A stretch of 40,237 bases of DNA from UBA1275 sp002323515 (GTDB taxonomy: Bacteria > Bacteroidota > Rhodothermia > Balneolales > Balneolaceae): assembly GCA_964007875.1 (NCBI GenBank), contig CAXGAH010000021.1:1-40237 (forward strand), in the 5' to 3' direction. Shown piece after piece: positions 1 through 7,822 of this stretch. The stretch's first letter is position 1; each line of letters begins with the position of its first letter. The notes under the pieces were generated by a model, which was given only the letters and a program-made list of their open reading frames with translations, searched no databases and was not told the DNA's origin. Position numbers and translations under genes: made by a program.

Positions 1-1189
1 CCGTTGCACCTTGAAAGATTTCATCACTTAGCCACCCAGCAAATGGTGGTCCCACACCAAAACCGACAACACTAACAACAAATAAATATAACGCCCCCAC
101 TAGACCACGCTGATCATCGCGTGCAAAGAATTGAATGGTTGCAGCAGCTACTCCATTGTAAGATGATGCGATGATATTTCCGATTCCTATCGCCCAAAAT
201 GCAAGCATAGGATGTTCACTATGCAGCCCTACCCATAAAAAGGGTAGTGATACTAAGCCAGAAATCCAGCCCCATGCTAAGCGATTTCTAGGACCGTAAT
301 GTTTTGCCCATCGATCCGATATCCACCCAGCACCATTTACTGCTACTGTTGTAGCGACTAAAAACCAACCGTAGCTGGGTATCAAATCCACCCTATCAAA
401 ACTTTGGGTGAATATACTACCAATAAAGGCCAATATGGTATACCCACTCATTGCTAGCAATCCAAAACCCAACAGATGATATCGTAACGCAGGTTTTGAC
501 AGCAGGCCGCGTAATTGATTCCAAACAGATTTTTCACTCACAAACGAATCGGCTGAGTTACCCTGCTTTATACTATCCTCTCCAGAACCTTGGTATGAGA
601 TCCGACTTGGTTCGATTAAACCAACGATGGATAATCCAACTAGTAAAAACCCGGATGCTCCTAGCAGCTGTAATGAAATACGCCAATCATACGCTTGCGC
701 TACCGAACCACCCACCAAGAACGACAGGCCCACTCCTATAAAAATAGCTGAGGCATAAGCAGAGAATACCGTTGCTCGCCGCTCTTGAGGAAAGACATCG
801 GCTAATAACGAATACACCGCTGGACTTAATGCTGCCTGGCTAAGCCCTAATGCCATACGCATGGCAATAAGAAAACCTAAAGAGGATGCCCAGCCACTAG
901 CTAGAGTAGCAAAGCTCCATACCGTGGCACCTATTAATATAATTCGAACTCGAGATGTTTTGTCGGCCAAACGTCCCATTACCAATCCCATTATAGCATA
1001 GATCCAGCTAAAACTAGGCCCATATAACCATCCCAAATCGGTAAAACTAAGTCCTAAATCCAGCCGAATGGATTCTCCAAGTACCGCAATAATTTGACGA
1101 TCCATAAAGCTATTCACATATAGCATCATGAGTAGAACTAAACTCAGATAACGAGTAAAGCTAGTCATGTTTAGCTTAGGGGTCGTCAT
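1..1189 (-). CDS. MFS transporter, 3' end cut off by the window edge
   Basis: This reading frame starts at ATG 1189 and stays open to the window edge, giving about 396 residues with the C-terminus missing. Translation shows the N-terminal helix pattern of the major facilitator superfamily, including the segment NSFMDRQIIAVLGESIR and a loop with GRLADKTSRVR, which fits the family's cytoplasmic loop 2-3 signature G-x-x-x-D-R/K-x-G-R-R/K. It should be an inner-membrane secondary transporter resembling the Spinster/sugar-phosphate type, but the substrate cannot be told. It lies 57 bases downstream of the HxlR regulator on the same strand, so the two may be co-transcribed. Start choice: ATG 1189 precedes the first transmembrane segment; an internal ATG seven codons later is a possible alternative. 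Confidence 0.85.
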   Translation of the reverse strand, partial: MTTPKLNMTSFTRYLSLVLLMMLYVNSFMDRQIIAVLGESIRLDLGLSFTDLGWLYGPSFSWIYAIMGLVMGRLADKTSRVRIILIGATVWSFATLASGWASSLGFLIAMRMALGLSQAALSPAVYSLLADVFPQERRATVFSAYASAIFIGVGLSFLVGGSVAQAYDWRISLQLLGASGFLLVGLSIVGLIEPSRISYQGSGEDSIKQGNSADSFVSEKSVWNQLRGLLSKPALRYHLLGFGLLAMSGYTILAFIGSIFTQSFDRVDLIPSYGWFLVATTVAVNGAGWISDRWAKHYGPRNRLAWGWISGLVSLPFLWVGLHSEHPMLAFWAIGIGNIIASSYNGVAAATIQFFARDDQRGLVGALYLFVVSVVGFGVGPPFAGWLSDEIFQGAT

Positions 1190-1246
1190 AGTAGAAAGCT
1201 TATTGGTATCCGCCCATAAATATAGTTACAACAATGAGCCTTTAAT

Positions 1247-1699
1247 CTAATACTCATCCGACAACACAGAGCTTACAGAGGCTTTATACCGTTCTTTAAT
1301 GTAGTCTATAGCTTCCTCACGTGGAAGTTTCGATATGGTTGGTTGATCAAATGAGATCATATCAGTATTATCATCCCTTAAATAGGTATCACCCCAAGCC
1401 ATTAAATCATATACTATTGCGCTAATAGATAAACCCTTTTCAGTAAGATGATAAATATTCACCTTTTTATTGTTGGGCGGATGAGTTTTTATGATCAGAT
1501 CCAAGCTCAACATGTTCTTTAGACGAGAAGAGAGAATATTTGGGGCGATTCCCTCTTCTGATTCTGAGATATCCTTAAAGGTGTGGCAATATTGAATCAG
1601 CATGAGTTTAATAATGACCAAGGTCCATCGATCTCCCACAATATCTACTGCAGAGGTGAGAGGACAGTTACATCTAAATAAATGCTTATTGGTTTCCAT
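1247..1699 (-). CDS. HxlR-family winged-helix transcriptional regulator
   Basis: This 150-residue protein has the HxlR layout: an N-terminal cysteine pair (CNCPL, residues 10-14) directly before the conserved stretch DIVGDRWTLVIIK, then a winged helix with NILSSRLKNMLSLDLI and a wing ending YHLTEKGLSI. HxlR proteins are small dimeric DNA-binding regulators that often sense reactive aldehydes or oxidants through the N-terminal cysteine and control a neighbouring oxidoreductase. Here it is divergent from an SDR-type reductase starting at 1817, with a 7-bp inverted repeat in the 117-bp gap, and it precedes an MFS transporter. It probably controls both neighbours and itself. The family call is firm; the ligand and targets are inference. 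Confidence 0.9.
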   Translation of the reverse strand: METNKHLFRCNCPLTSAVDIVGDRWTLVIIKLMLIQYCHTFKDISESEEGIAPNILSSRLKNMLSLDLIIKTHPPNNKKVNIYHLTEKGLSISAIVYDLMAWGDTYLRDDNTDMISFDQPTISKLPREEAIDYIKERYKASVSSVLSDEY

Positions 1700-1743
1700 A
1701 TTTTCAATGACGCTCCATTTATTAAAATAAAACTTAAACTTGT

Positions 1744-1760
1744 GAATTAATAGTTAATTC
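1744..1760. promoter_or_regulatory. Inverted repeat between HxlR gene and SDR gene, probable operator
   Basis: The sequence is gaattaa-tag-ttaattc, a perfect 7-bp inverted repeat with a 3-base spacer. It sits 45 bases upstream of the HxlR start codon and 57 bases upstream of the SDR start codon. Placement in a divergent promoter region beside a dimeric winged-helix regulator makes an HxlR operator the simplest reading. It is AT-rich, so chance cannot be excluded. Confidence 0.5.
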
Positions 1761-1816
1761 CTGAATTACTCCCAAGAAACACACACGAACACATCAACTA
1801 ACTCACTATCAAAATT

Positions 1817-2839
1817 ATGTCTGAAAAAGTACTTTTAACTGGAATATCTGGATATATCGGGCTGCATTGTGCTAAACAACTGCTAAAAAATGGTTACAGC
1901 GTTGTTGGTTCTGTTCGATCACACTCAAAAGAAGCAGAAGTGCTGCGCAGTTTAACCAACGCTGGACTAGATACCGAAAATCTTGGCTTTGTGGAATTGG
2001 ACCTTACTAAAGATGATGGTTGGGATCAAGCGTTAAATAGATGCGATTATCTAATGCATACCGCCTCTCCTTTCCCAATAGCAAATCCAAAATATGAAAG
2101 TGAAGTCATTGAACCAGCTGTCGATGGTACCTTACGTGCGCTAAGAGCAGCAAAAAATAATGGTATAAAACGGGTAGTGTTAACCAGTTCGACTGTTGCC
2201 ATTATGGGTGGGAAAAAACAGGGGACAATAACACCTGAACAATGGACCAATTTGCAGGCAAAGAATCTTAGTGCCTATACAAAAAGTAAAACCTTAGCCG
2301 AACAAGCTGCTTGGGACTTTATCAAAGATAACGAAGTAGATAAAGTACCTGAACTCGTAAGTATTAATCCTGGTGGCGTTTTTGGGCCGGCCATTGGGGA
2401 AAACCTGTCAGGTGCATCCATGAGTATGGCCTCTCAAATGCTTCAAGGGAAAGTACCAATGGTACCGAATGTTGCCTTTCCTATGGTGGATGTTCGTGAT
2501 GTAGCCAAACTACATGTGGCTGCGTTAAAGGAGGAAGAAGCAGCCAATCAGCGATTCATTGCAACTGAAACCAATCCAAGAAGTCTGCAAGAAATGGGAG
2601 AAATATTAAACATGTTAGGTTATACCGGCCCTAGTACTAGAGTTGCTCCCAATATAATGTTGAAATTTTTATCATTCTTTGACCGTGAAGCCGCGGGAAT
2701 GGTAGGCTATTTAGGCATGAGAGTATCCGCTGACAATTCTAAGACCAAAGAAGTCTTCAATTGGGAACCGATTCCATTTGAGCAAACACTCAAAGATACA
2801 GCTGCCTTTATAGAAGGGCTAATAACGGTGAAAAAATAG
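1817..2839 (+). CDS. Extended SDR oxidoreductase (aldehyde or dihydroflavonol-4-reductase-like)
   Basis: This 340-residue protein carries the Rossmann motif TGISGYIG (residues 8-15, GxxGxxG of extended short-chain dehydrogenases). It also has the catalytic serine region LTSSTVAI near 122-129 and the YxxxK pair Y154/K158 in AYTKSK, followed by the typical SINPGGVFGP loop. Length and motifs match NAD(P)H-dependent aldehyde/dihydroflavonol-4-reductase-like enzymes, soluble cytoplasmic reductases of aldehydes or ketones. It is divergent from an HxlR regulator and probably under its control, which suggests a role in removing reactive carbonyls. Start ATG 1817 places the Rossmann strand at the N-terminus as expected. 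Substrate unknown. Confidence 0.9.
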   Translation: MSEKVLLTGISGYIGLHCAKQLLKNGYSVVGSVRSHSKEAEVLRSLTNAGLDTENLGFVELDLTKDDGWDQALNRCDYLMHTASPFPIANPKYESEVIEPAVDGTLRALRAAKNNGIKRVVLTSSTVAIMGGKKQGTITPEQWTNLQAKNLSAYTKSKTLAEQAAWDFIKDNEVDKVPELVSINPGGVFGPAIGENLSGASMSMASQMLQGKVPMVPNVAFPMVDVRDVAKLHVAALKEEEAANQRFIATETNPRSLQEMGEILNMLGYTGPSTRVAPNIMLKFLSFFDREAAGMVGYLGMRVSADNSKTKEVFNWEPIPFEQTLKDTAAFIEGLITVKK

Positions 2840-2863
2840 CTCAGGATTCTTTATTTTGAGCGC

Positions 2864-3565
2864 ATGAAAGATACATCTACCAGAAAAGGCCCTAAGCTAC
2901 CTCGGAAATCGAAGAAGCAAAAAGAGCGAGCTACTGAAATCATTCGAATTCTCTACTCCAAATACCCCAATCCACATTGCGAACTAGACCATAGGAATGC
3001 ATTTGAGTTGTTAATGGCTACCATTTTAAGCGCACAGTGCACCGATGTGCGAGTGAATATGGTTACCCCGGCTCTGTTTGAAAGTTACCCCACTGCAGAA
3101 CTCATGGCGCAGGCTCCATTAGAAGAGCTAGAAAAACTGGTTAAAACGACTGGCTTTTACCGGAATAAAGCAAAGTCTTTGAAAGAAGCCTCCCAACGAA
3201 TTGTCTCCGACTTTAATGGGGAGGTACCACAAAACATGGATGACTTACTGAGCCTTCGAGGTGCTGCCCGAAAAACAGCCAATGTAGTACTGGGTAATGC
3301 TTTCAACATTAATGCTGGAGTCGTGGTAGATACGCATGTTAAACGGTTTTCGTACCGATTTGGGCTTACCAGAGAAAAGAATAACACGGATAAAATTGAG
3401 CGTGATCTCATGGCCTTATTCCCTCAGGAAAGCTGGACCGATTTATCTCATTTAATGATTCATCATGGCCGTGGACCATGTAAAGCCCGTTTCTCTAAAG
3501 CACCTGAGGACGATTTATGCCAGCAATACTCACGTTACTGCCCCTGTCATAAAATGCGTGAATAA
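2864..3565 (+). CDS. Endonuclease III-like DNA glycosylase with atypical helix-hairpin-helix and cysteine cluster
   Basis: This 233-residue protein aligns along the endonuclease III fold: a LLMATILSAQCTD helix region at 49-61, a helix-hairpin-helix around 128-142 with the catalytic lysine K137 in RKTANVV, and the catalytic aspartate D156 in VVVDTHVKR. Family members excise oxidised pyrimidines and cleave abasic sites. Two features differ from the usual. The hairpin reads LRGAARK rather than LPGVGRK. The C-terminal cysteines (C206, C219, C226, C228) do not follow the C-x6-C-x2-C-x5-C pattern that holds the 4Fe-4S cluster. The N-terminus is basic. It starts 24 bases after the SDR gene, so may be co-transcribed with it. 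The superfamily call is firm, strict Nth orthology less so. Confidence 0.85.
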   Translation: MKDTSTRKGPKLPRKSKKQKERATEIIRILYSKYPNPHCELDHRNAFELLMATILSAQCTDVRVNMVTPALFESYPTAELMAQAPLEELEKLVKTTGFYRNKAKSLKEASQRIVSDFNGEVPQNMDDLLSLRGAARKTANVVLGNAFNINAGVVVDTHVKRFSYRFGLTREKNNTDKIERDLMALFPQESWTDLSHLMIHHGRGPCKARFSKAPEDDLCQQYSRYCPCHKMRE

Positions 3566-3617
3566 AGATAAGCCAATTCAAGCACTACTGTTCTAAATAT
3601 TTCTCAGTTCAGATTAA

Positions 3618-4700
3618 CTACAAATATTTTGCTAAAAGTGAGTGAAAATGATGGACTCCTTTTTCCCGTGTAGGTGAAAATCTACCTCTTTCATAAAATT
3701 TAGATTGTAAACCCAAATGAACTCCTTCAACCACAAATTCATCTTCCCTCTCTACCTTATCCAATAGAGCTCCTGCACCAGAGTCTAATTTACTTTCGTC
3801 ATATACATAGGTAATAAAAGAAACCTTAGTTTTATCTTTGTTCATTGGCTTAACAATGTTGATTGATAAGCCCCACGGATAAAAATTGAACATCATATTT
3901 GGAAAAATCCAGTAATAATATGCCGCTACATTTTTTCCATAATCAGGATGTCCGTTTGGTAAATCAAAAACTTCCTCAGCGCCTTTAGAATATCCAATTT
4001 GTAAATTAAAGTGCTCATACAACTCTGTTTTATATGTTCCATAATCTAAAACTGTATTCAAATCATCATGCACAAATGGAATATGGAATCCTTCTAAATA
4101 GTTATCACAGTATAAAGCCCAATGACAATTGATTAAATAATCTTTATTTCTACTTACATCCAACTTAAATTCATTCAGTGGTAAAAAACCAACTCTTTCC
4201 TGCATTTTATTTATGACTTCCGAAAAGTCATAAAGTGGGTCTAGTGCAACGAAAAGATGTGTAGCCCAGTCACGCAAAGAGAACTGATGTAGATGATCAC
4301 AAGGTCTTGGAAAATTTACGGCCTCTTCAAATTCAGGCATACTCTTAAAAGAGCCATCTAGATTAAATTGACGACCATGATACATACATTTTAGGATTCT
4401 ATTTTTTCCAGGATTATGGGCAATCAGGTTCCCTCTATGAGTACAAACATTAGAAAAACAATGTATCTGATCCAGATTATTTCGGACTAATACCATTGGT
4501 TCCATTATAAAATTTTCAATATAAGTGAATGGGTGTACGTGATTCGACAGAGGTACTAGTGTGTTTGAATCACCGACCCACTGCCATGTTTTCTCGAATA
4601 TATTTTCTTTAATCCTATTAAAAACAGTTTCATCCCTATAAAATTTAGCGGGTAGACTTTCTGCCATGGTAATATCTTGGTCAATATAAAATTTACTCAT
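3618..4700 (-). CDS. Rieske non-heme iron oxygenase, alpha subunit
   Basis: This 360-residue protein has a Rieske 2Fe-2S motif, C86-x-H88 (VCTHRGN) and C105-x2-H108 (CMYHGRQF). The catalytic domain carries mononuclear iron ligands in NYLEGFHIPFVH, H206 and H211. The segment IFPNMMFNFYPWG is typical of the family's active-site helix. Such enzymes hydroxylate or demethylate aromatic rings, quaternary amines or carnitine-like compounds, using electrons from a separate reductase. No reductase is encoded in the window. It overlaps the end of the APC permease gene by 8 bases on the same strand, so the transported amine or amino acid is the likely substrate. The GC of this pair is lower than its flanks. 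Confidence 0.88.
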   Translation of the reverse strand: MSKFYIDQDITMAESLPAKFYRDETVFNRIKENIFEKTWQWVGDSNTLVPLSNHVHPFTYIENFIMEPMVLVRNNLDQIHCFSNVCTHRGNLIAHNPGKNRILKCMYHGRQFNLDGSFKSMPEFEEAVNFPRPCDHLHQFSLRDWATHLFVALDPLYDFSEVINKMQERVGFLPLNEFKLDVSRNKDYLINCHWALYCDNYLEGFHIPFVHDDLNTVLDYGTYKTELYEHFNLQIGYSKGAEEVFDLPNGHPDYGKNVAAYYYWIFPNMMFNFYPWGLSINIVKPMNKDKTKVSFITYVYDESKLDSGAGALLDKVEREDEFVVEGVHLGLQSKFYERGRFSPTREKGVHHFHSLLAKYL

Positions 4701-5937
4701 TCAGTGTTTTGGTTTTTTCTTTGTTAAGTAAAAAATATAATGGAATTCCTAAAATCAATAGAAATAATCCCCATAATATTACTTTAATACCACTTCCAAA
4801 TATAACCCACACACAAAAAATTATAGCTAAGTATGATATGATTTTTTCTTTTAGATGATCACCCTGCAATGATTTAATTAAAACTATCAAACTTATGGAT
4901 GACAGCAGATACGGAGTTAGAACCGACAGAGTAGACAAGTTCATCATAAAAGTAAATGCTTGAACCAAACCGTCGGAAAAGTTTAACCCCATAACCAAGG
5001 AAGCTAAACTACTTGATAAAATGATTCCAATAATTGGTGAATCATTTTTATTTGTTTCACCAAACAATTTTGGGAATAAATTGTCATTTGCTGCAGCCAT
5101 AGGTATCTGCCCTTGAATAAGTATCCACCCATTTAGAGCTCCTAATGTTGCTACAACCGCACCTCCTGCAACAATGTATTTTGCTAAATCACCCCAAAAT
5201 AAAGCTGCTGCGTCTGCAAAAGGAGCGTTTGAATTCACAAGGTCGCCTTGAGGTATAATTCCCATTATCACAACTGAACTTGTGATATAAATTACTATGG
5301 TAAAAAAAGTCCCTACAATTGTAGAATTTCTAATTGTTGTCTGGGCATTTTCAACTTTAGAACTCGTAATTGTGGCACTTTCCATACCTAAAAAAGCAAA
5401 TAAAGTCGCTGTTGTTGTGATAGTAATTGAACTAAAATCAGATTTTCCACTTAAATTAGGTACTTCAAAGTTACCCGACTCGATATAGAAGTAACCAAAT
5501 ATGGCAATTAAAAATATTGGCGTAACTTTTAATACAGTGGTAAAGATCTGCACGATAGCAACCGTTTTAAGTGGCTTTGAATTGATCCAAGTAAATAACC
5601 ATATAACTCCTAAGCCTGTTACTATTGCATAAGTAGTATCTTTCAGAAAAGGGAAAAACACTTCTAAATACCCTACTGAGGCAACTGCAATAGCAGCATT
5701 GGTACACCAAATAGATACCCAATATCCCCAGGCAACTAAGTATCCAGGAAAAAGACCTAATCCAAGTTTTGTATATGCATACGGACCCCCTGTAATATTG
5801 GGAGCTATTTTACCTAGACTTCCAAAAACTATTGCTAGTAGAATGGCACCTACAGATGCAAAAACCCACCCAACTAAACTTATACTACCATACAATGCTA
5901 ATGTGGCTGGAAGTAAAAATATACCCGAACCAACCAT
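4693..5937 (-). CDS. APC-family amino acid permease, N-terminus uncertain
   Basis: The protein from ATG 5937 is 414 residues with about eleven to twelve hydrophobic segments. It has the APC signature GSGIFLLP at the start and a TGGPYAYTKLG loop, as in AdiC/PotE-type antiporters. It should be an inner-membrane carrier for an amino acid or amine. ATG 5937 falls inside transmembrane segment 1. The same frame continues upstream to a TGA at 6016-6018 and encodes KYIGFWSSTSLVVGN, which is family-like, yet it contains no ATG, GTG or TTG. Either an ATC start (5992-6000) or a frameshift is needed for a full segment 1. An out-of-frame ATG lies at 6004. The gene runs into the Rieske oxygenase gene with an 8-base overlap. 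Confidence 0.85.
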   Translation of the reverse strand: MVGSGIFLLPATLALYGSISLVGWVFASVGAILLAIVFGSLGKIAPNITGGPYAYTKLGLGLFPGYLVAWGYWVSIWCTNAAIAVASVGYLEVFFPFLKDTTYAIVTGLGVIWLFTWINSKPLKTVAIVQIFTTVLKVTPIFLIAIFGYFYIESGNFEVPNLSGKSDFSSITITTTATLFAFLGMESATITSSKVENAQTTIRNSTIVGTFFTIVIYITSSVVIMGIIPQGDLVNSNAPFADAAALFWGDLAKYIVAGGAVVATLGALNGWILIQGQIPMAAANDNLFPKLFGETNKNDSPIIGIILSSSLASLVMGLNFSDGLVQAFTFMMNLSTLSVLTPYLLSSISLIVLIKSLQGDHLKEKIISYLAIIFCVWVIFGSGIKVILWGLFLLILGIPLYFLLNKEKTKTLNE

Positions 5938-6097
5938 GTTACCAACTACAAGAGAGGTACTAGACCAAAATCCGATATATTTTTGCTTAGAGATGATGAT
6001 ACATTTAGGTGGAGTTCAGTTTCAGATTATACAAATAAAGCTAAAGAACGAAATTAATATTTTAATACATAGAATAAATCAGATAAAAACTTTATAG

Positions 6098-6147
6098 TGT
6101 AACGTTTGCTTCCCTTTTAATATTATGTTACCTTTACGTTACATTTA
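6098..6147. promoter_or_regulatory. Compound operator-like repeats upstream of the membrane protein/XRE pair
   Basis: TGTAACGT (6098-6105) and ACGTTACA (6136-6143) form a perfect 8-bp inverted pair. In addition TGTTACCTTTA (6126-6136) and CGTTACATTTA (6137-6147) are tandem 11-bp units matching at 9 of 11 positions, one helical turn apart. The site is 22 bases before the ATG at 6169 and in the divergent region with the APC permease. The XRE protein encoded at 6567 is the obvious candidate to bind it. Confidence 0.5.
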
Positions 6148-6168
6148 AATTTTATAAATCTTTGCATT

Positions 6169-6564
6169 ATGGATCAAAACATCATTATTCCCATTTCAGG
6201 AATGTTAACGGCAATTTTAATTGTCTCAGTAGTTTTTATTTGGTTATATCTTGAAGAAAAAGGAAAAAGAGAAGCTATAATTGAAATATCAAAACACCTA
6301 AATGACCCTAGAAAGTTAGAAGAGTTGCTAGGGATTTTTGAGGATAGAAAAAAAGAGCCACTTGATTATCGTAGAGGTGGTGTCATTACAATGTTTGTAG
6401 GTGCTGGACTCTACCTTCTAGGGTATATTTACATTGGAAGATTATTAGAGGGTGTCGGAGCTTTAATTGCAATGATCGGTATAGGTCAAATAATTGCTGG
6501 ATACCTTTATCCAACTACCGGTTCAGAGCTCACTAATGCTGTTGAAAAATTTGAAAACGAATAA
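6169..6564 (+). CDS. Small membrane protein, DUF6249-like
   Basis: This 131-residue protein has one N-terminal transmembrane segment (about residues 6-28), a charged stretch EEKGKREAIIEISKHLNDP, and two further hydrophobic segments (about 70-90 and 92-112) rich in glycine. The pattern of a helix, a KREAIIE motif and a C-terminal membrane pair resembles DUF6249-type proteins of Bacteroidota, whose function is not known. Only 2 bases separate its stop from the start of a small XRE regulator on the same strand, so the two are almost certainly one transcript. An upstream repeat cluster (6098-6147) suggests feedback control by that regulator. Family assignment is tentative. Confidence 0.7.
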   Translation: MDQNIIIPISGMLTAILIVSVVFIWLYLEEKGKREAIIEISKHLNDPRKLEELLGIFEDRKKEPLDYRRGGVITMFVGAGLYLLGYIYIGRLLEGVGALIAMIGIGQIIAGYLYPTTGSELTNAVEKFENE

Positions 6565-6566
6565 AT

Positions 6567-6779
6567 TTGGGAAAGAACCACAAAAAATTATTGAATAATC
6601 TTGAAAGTTTAAGAAAATCTGCTGGCTTAACTCAGCAAGAATTATCAGTCTCTGCTAATGTTTCAAGAAAAAGTATAAATGCTATTGAAAATGGCGTTTA
6701 TGTCCCTTCGACTGTATTAGCTCTCAGAATAGCTAAAACATTACAATGCAAAGTTGAAGACTTATTCATATTACCTTGA
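6567..6779 (+). CDS. Small XRE/Cro-type helix-turn-helix regulator
   Basis: This 70-residue protein is essentially one HTH_3 domain: LRKSAGLTQQELSVSANVSR (helices 2-3), then KSINAIENGVYVPSTVLALR and the typical ending KVEDLFILP. It resembles stand-alone YozG-like regulators that are often encoded beside a small membrane protein. The start is TTG at 6567, two bases after the upstream stop; there is no ATG before the HTH, so TTG is the only sensible start and translational coupling is likely. It probably binds the GTTAC-type repeats at 6098-6147 as an autoregulator. DNA-binding role is firm, target is inference. Confidence 0.85.
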   Translation: MGKNHKKLLNNLESLRKSAGLTQQELSVSANVSRKSINAIENGVYVPSTVLALRIAKTLQCKVEDLFILP

Positions 6780-6873
6780 AATAGCTCACCTAAGTGTCTA
6801 TACCAATTAATATTCACTTTTATAACTATATCTCAACTCATATAAATTCTACTCCACTATATATTCTTACTAA

Positions 6874-7725
6874 ATGAATCATCTTTACATACTAACTGTA
6901 TTTAGTTTATTGATTAATTGTTCAAATGATAAAATAGTCTCTAGTGAATTCTATGAAAATACCAATACACTAAGATCAAAAATAATAATTATTGAACAAG
7001 AAATTGACAATCAACTTGTCAATAGACCTGTGATCATAAGAACATTAGAGGAAATTGATACACTAAAAAAATACCCAGTTGTTATTGCATTTCATGGTCG
7101 TGGTGGATCTAACAGTTCTTGGGTAAATATACTTAAAGAGTTTACAGATTCAGGAGACTTTATTGGGGTTTATCCCCAAGGTTATTTAAAATCTTGGAAT
7201 CTTGGCACTGAACCATCTAATGCAAATGATGTAGATTTTATCAAAAAAATAATCCGAGAGCTTTATAATTATGATAATATCGATACAACAAGAATTTTTG
7301 CAATTGGTGCATCTAATGGAGCAGGTATGGTAAACCTATTAGGATCAAAAACCAATTACTTCAAAGGATTAGCTCCAATAGCATCTCAGTTAATAACTTC
7401 AATTGACGTAACAAATCAGACTGACCCTGTTTCAATACTACAGATAAATGGAGCACAAGATAATACTGTCCCAATCAATGGCGGAAGTCGGTTTGGTCAT
7501 ACTTTTCTGGATGCCTATCAAAGTGTAGTAATTTGGGCGACTCAATTTGAATGTAACCTTGATCCCAATGTATCTGAAAATGAATTGAGTATACGCTACC
7601 AGTTTTCTGAGTGTTTGGATGAAATAACCATAGAATACCTTCGTATTGAAAACGCCGGACATAATGTTGCAGAAAATTATCCACAAATATGGGAAGTAAT
7701 TTGGAATTACTTTAATAATCTATAG
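6874..7725 (+). CDS. Lipoprotein esterase, PHB-depolymerase/LpqC-like alpha/beta hydrolase
   Basis: This 283-residue protein begins with a short hydrophobic leader ending in a lipobox-like LINC (C16), pointing to export and lipid anchoring. The mature part is an alpha/beta hydrolase: oxyanion region AFHGRGGSNSSW, then GVYPQG, the nucleophile elbow GASNGAG, an acid region with GAQDNTVP, and the histidine in NAGHNVAE. This combination is typical of the esterase PHB/LpqC group (feruloyl or acetyl esterases and polyhydroxybutyrate depolymerases). It probably cleaves esters on extracellular polymers. It stands alone, after the XRE gene by 94 bases and before a DUF975-like gene. AT-rich codon use matches its neighbours. 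Confidence 0.85.
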   Translation: MNHLYILTVFSLLINCSNDKIVSSEFYENTNTLRSKIIIIEQEIDNQLVNRPVIIRTLEEIDTLKKYPVVIAFHGRGGSNSSWVNILKEFTDSGDFIGVYPQGYLKSWNLGTEPSNANDVDFIKKIIRELYNYDNIDTTRIFAIGASNGAGMVNLLGSKTNYFKGLAPIASQLITSIDVTNQTDPVSILQINGAQDNTVPINGGSRFGHTFLDAYQSVVIWATQFECNLDPNVSENELSIRYQFSECLDEITIEYLRIENAGHNVAENYPQIWEVIWNYFNNL

Positions 7726-7822
7726 AAAAATAGATATGTTTGTTAATATGTATTGAAATTATTATGATATAATTGAATAATTCACGCTATATACCAATTG
7801 AGCACTAACTAAGTTTTATATT

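Noticed and set aside
451..741. Open frame of 96 codons on the plus strand
   Set aside because: It lies wholly inside the MFS transporter gene on the minus strand, whose frame shows convincing membrane-protein sequence.
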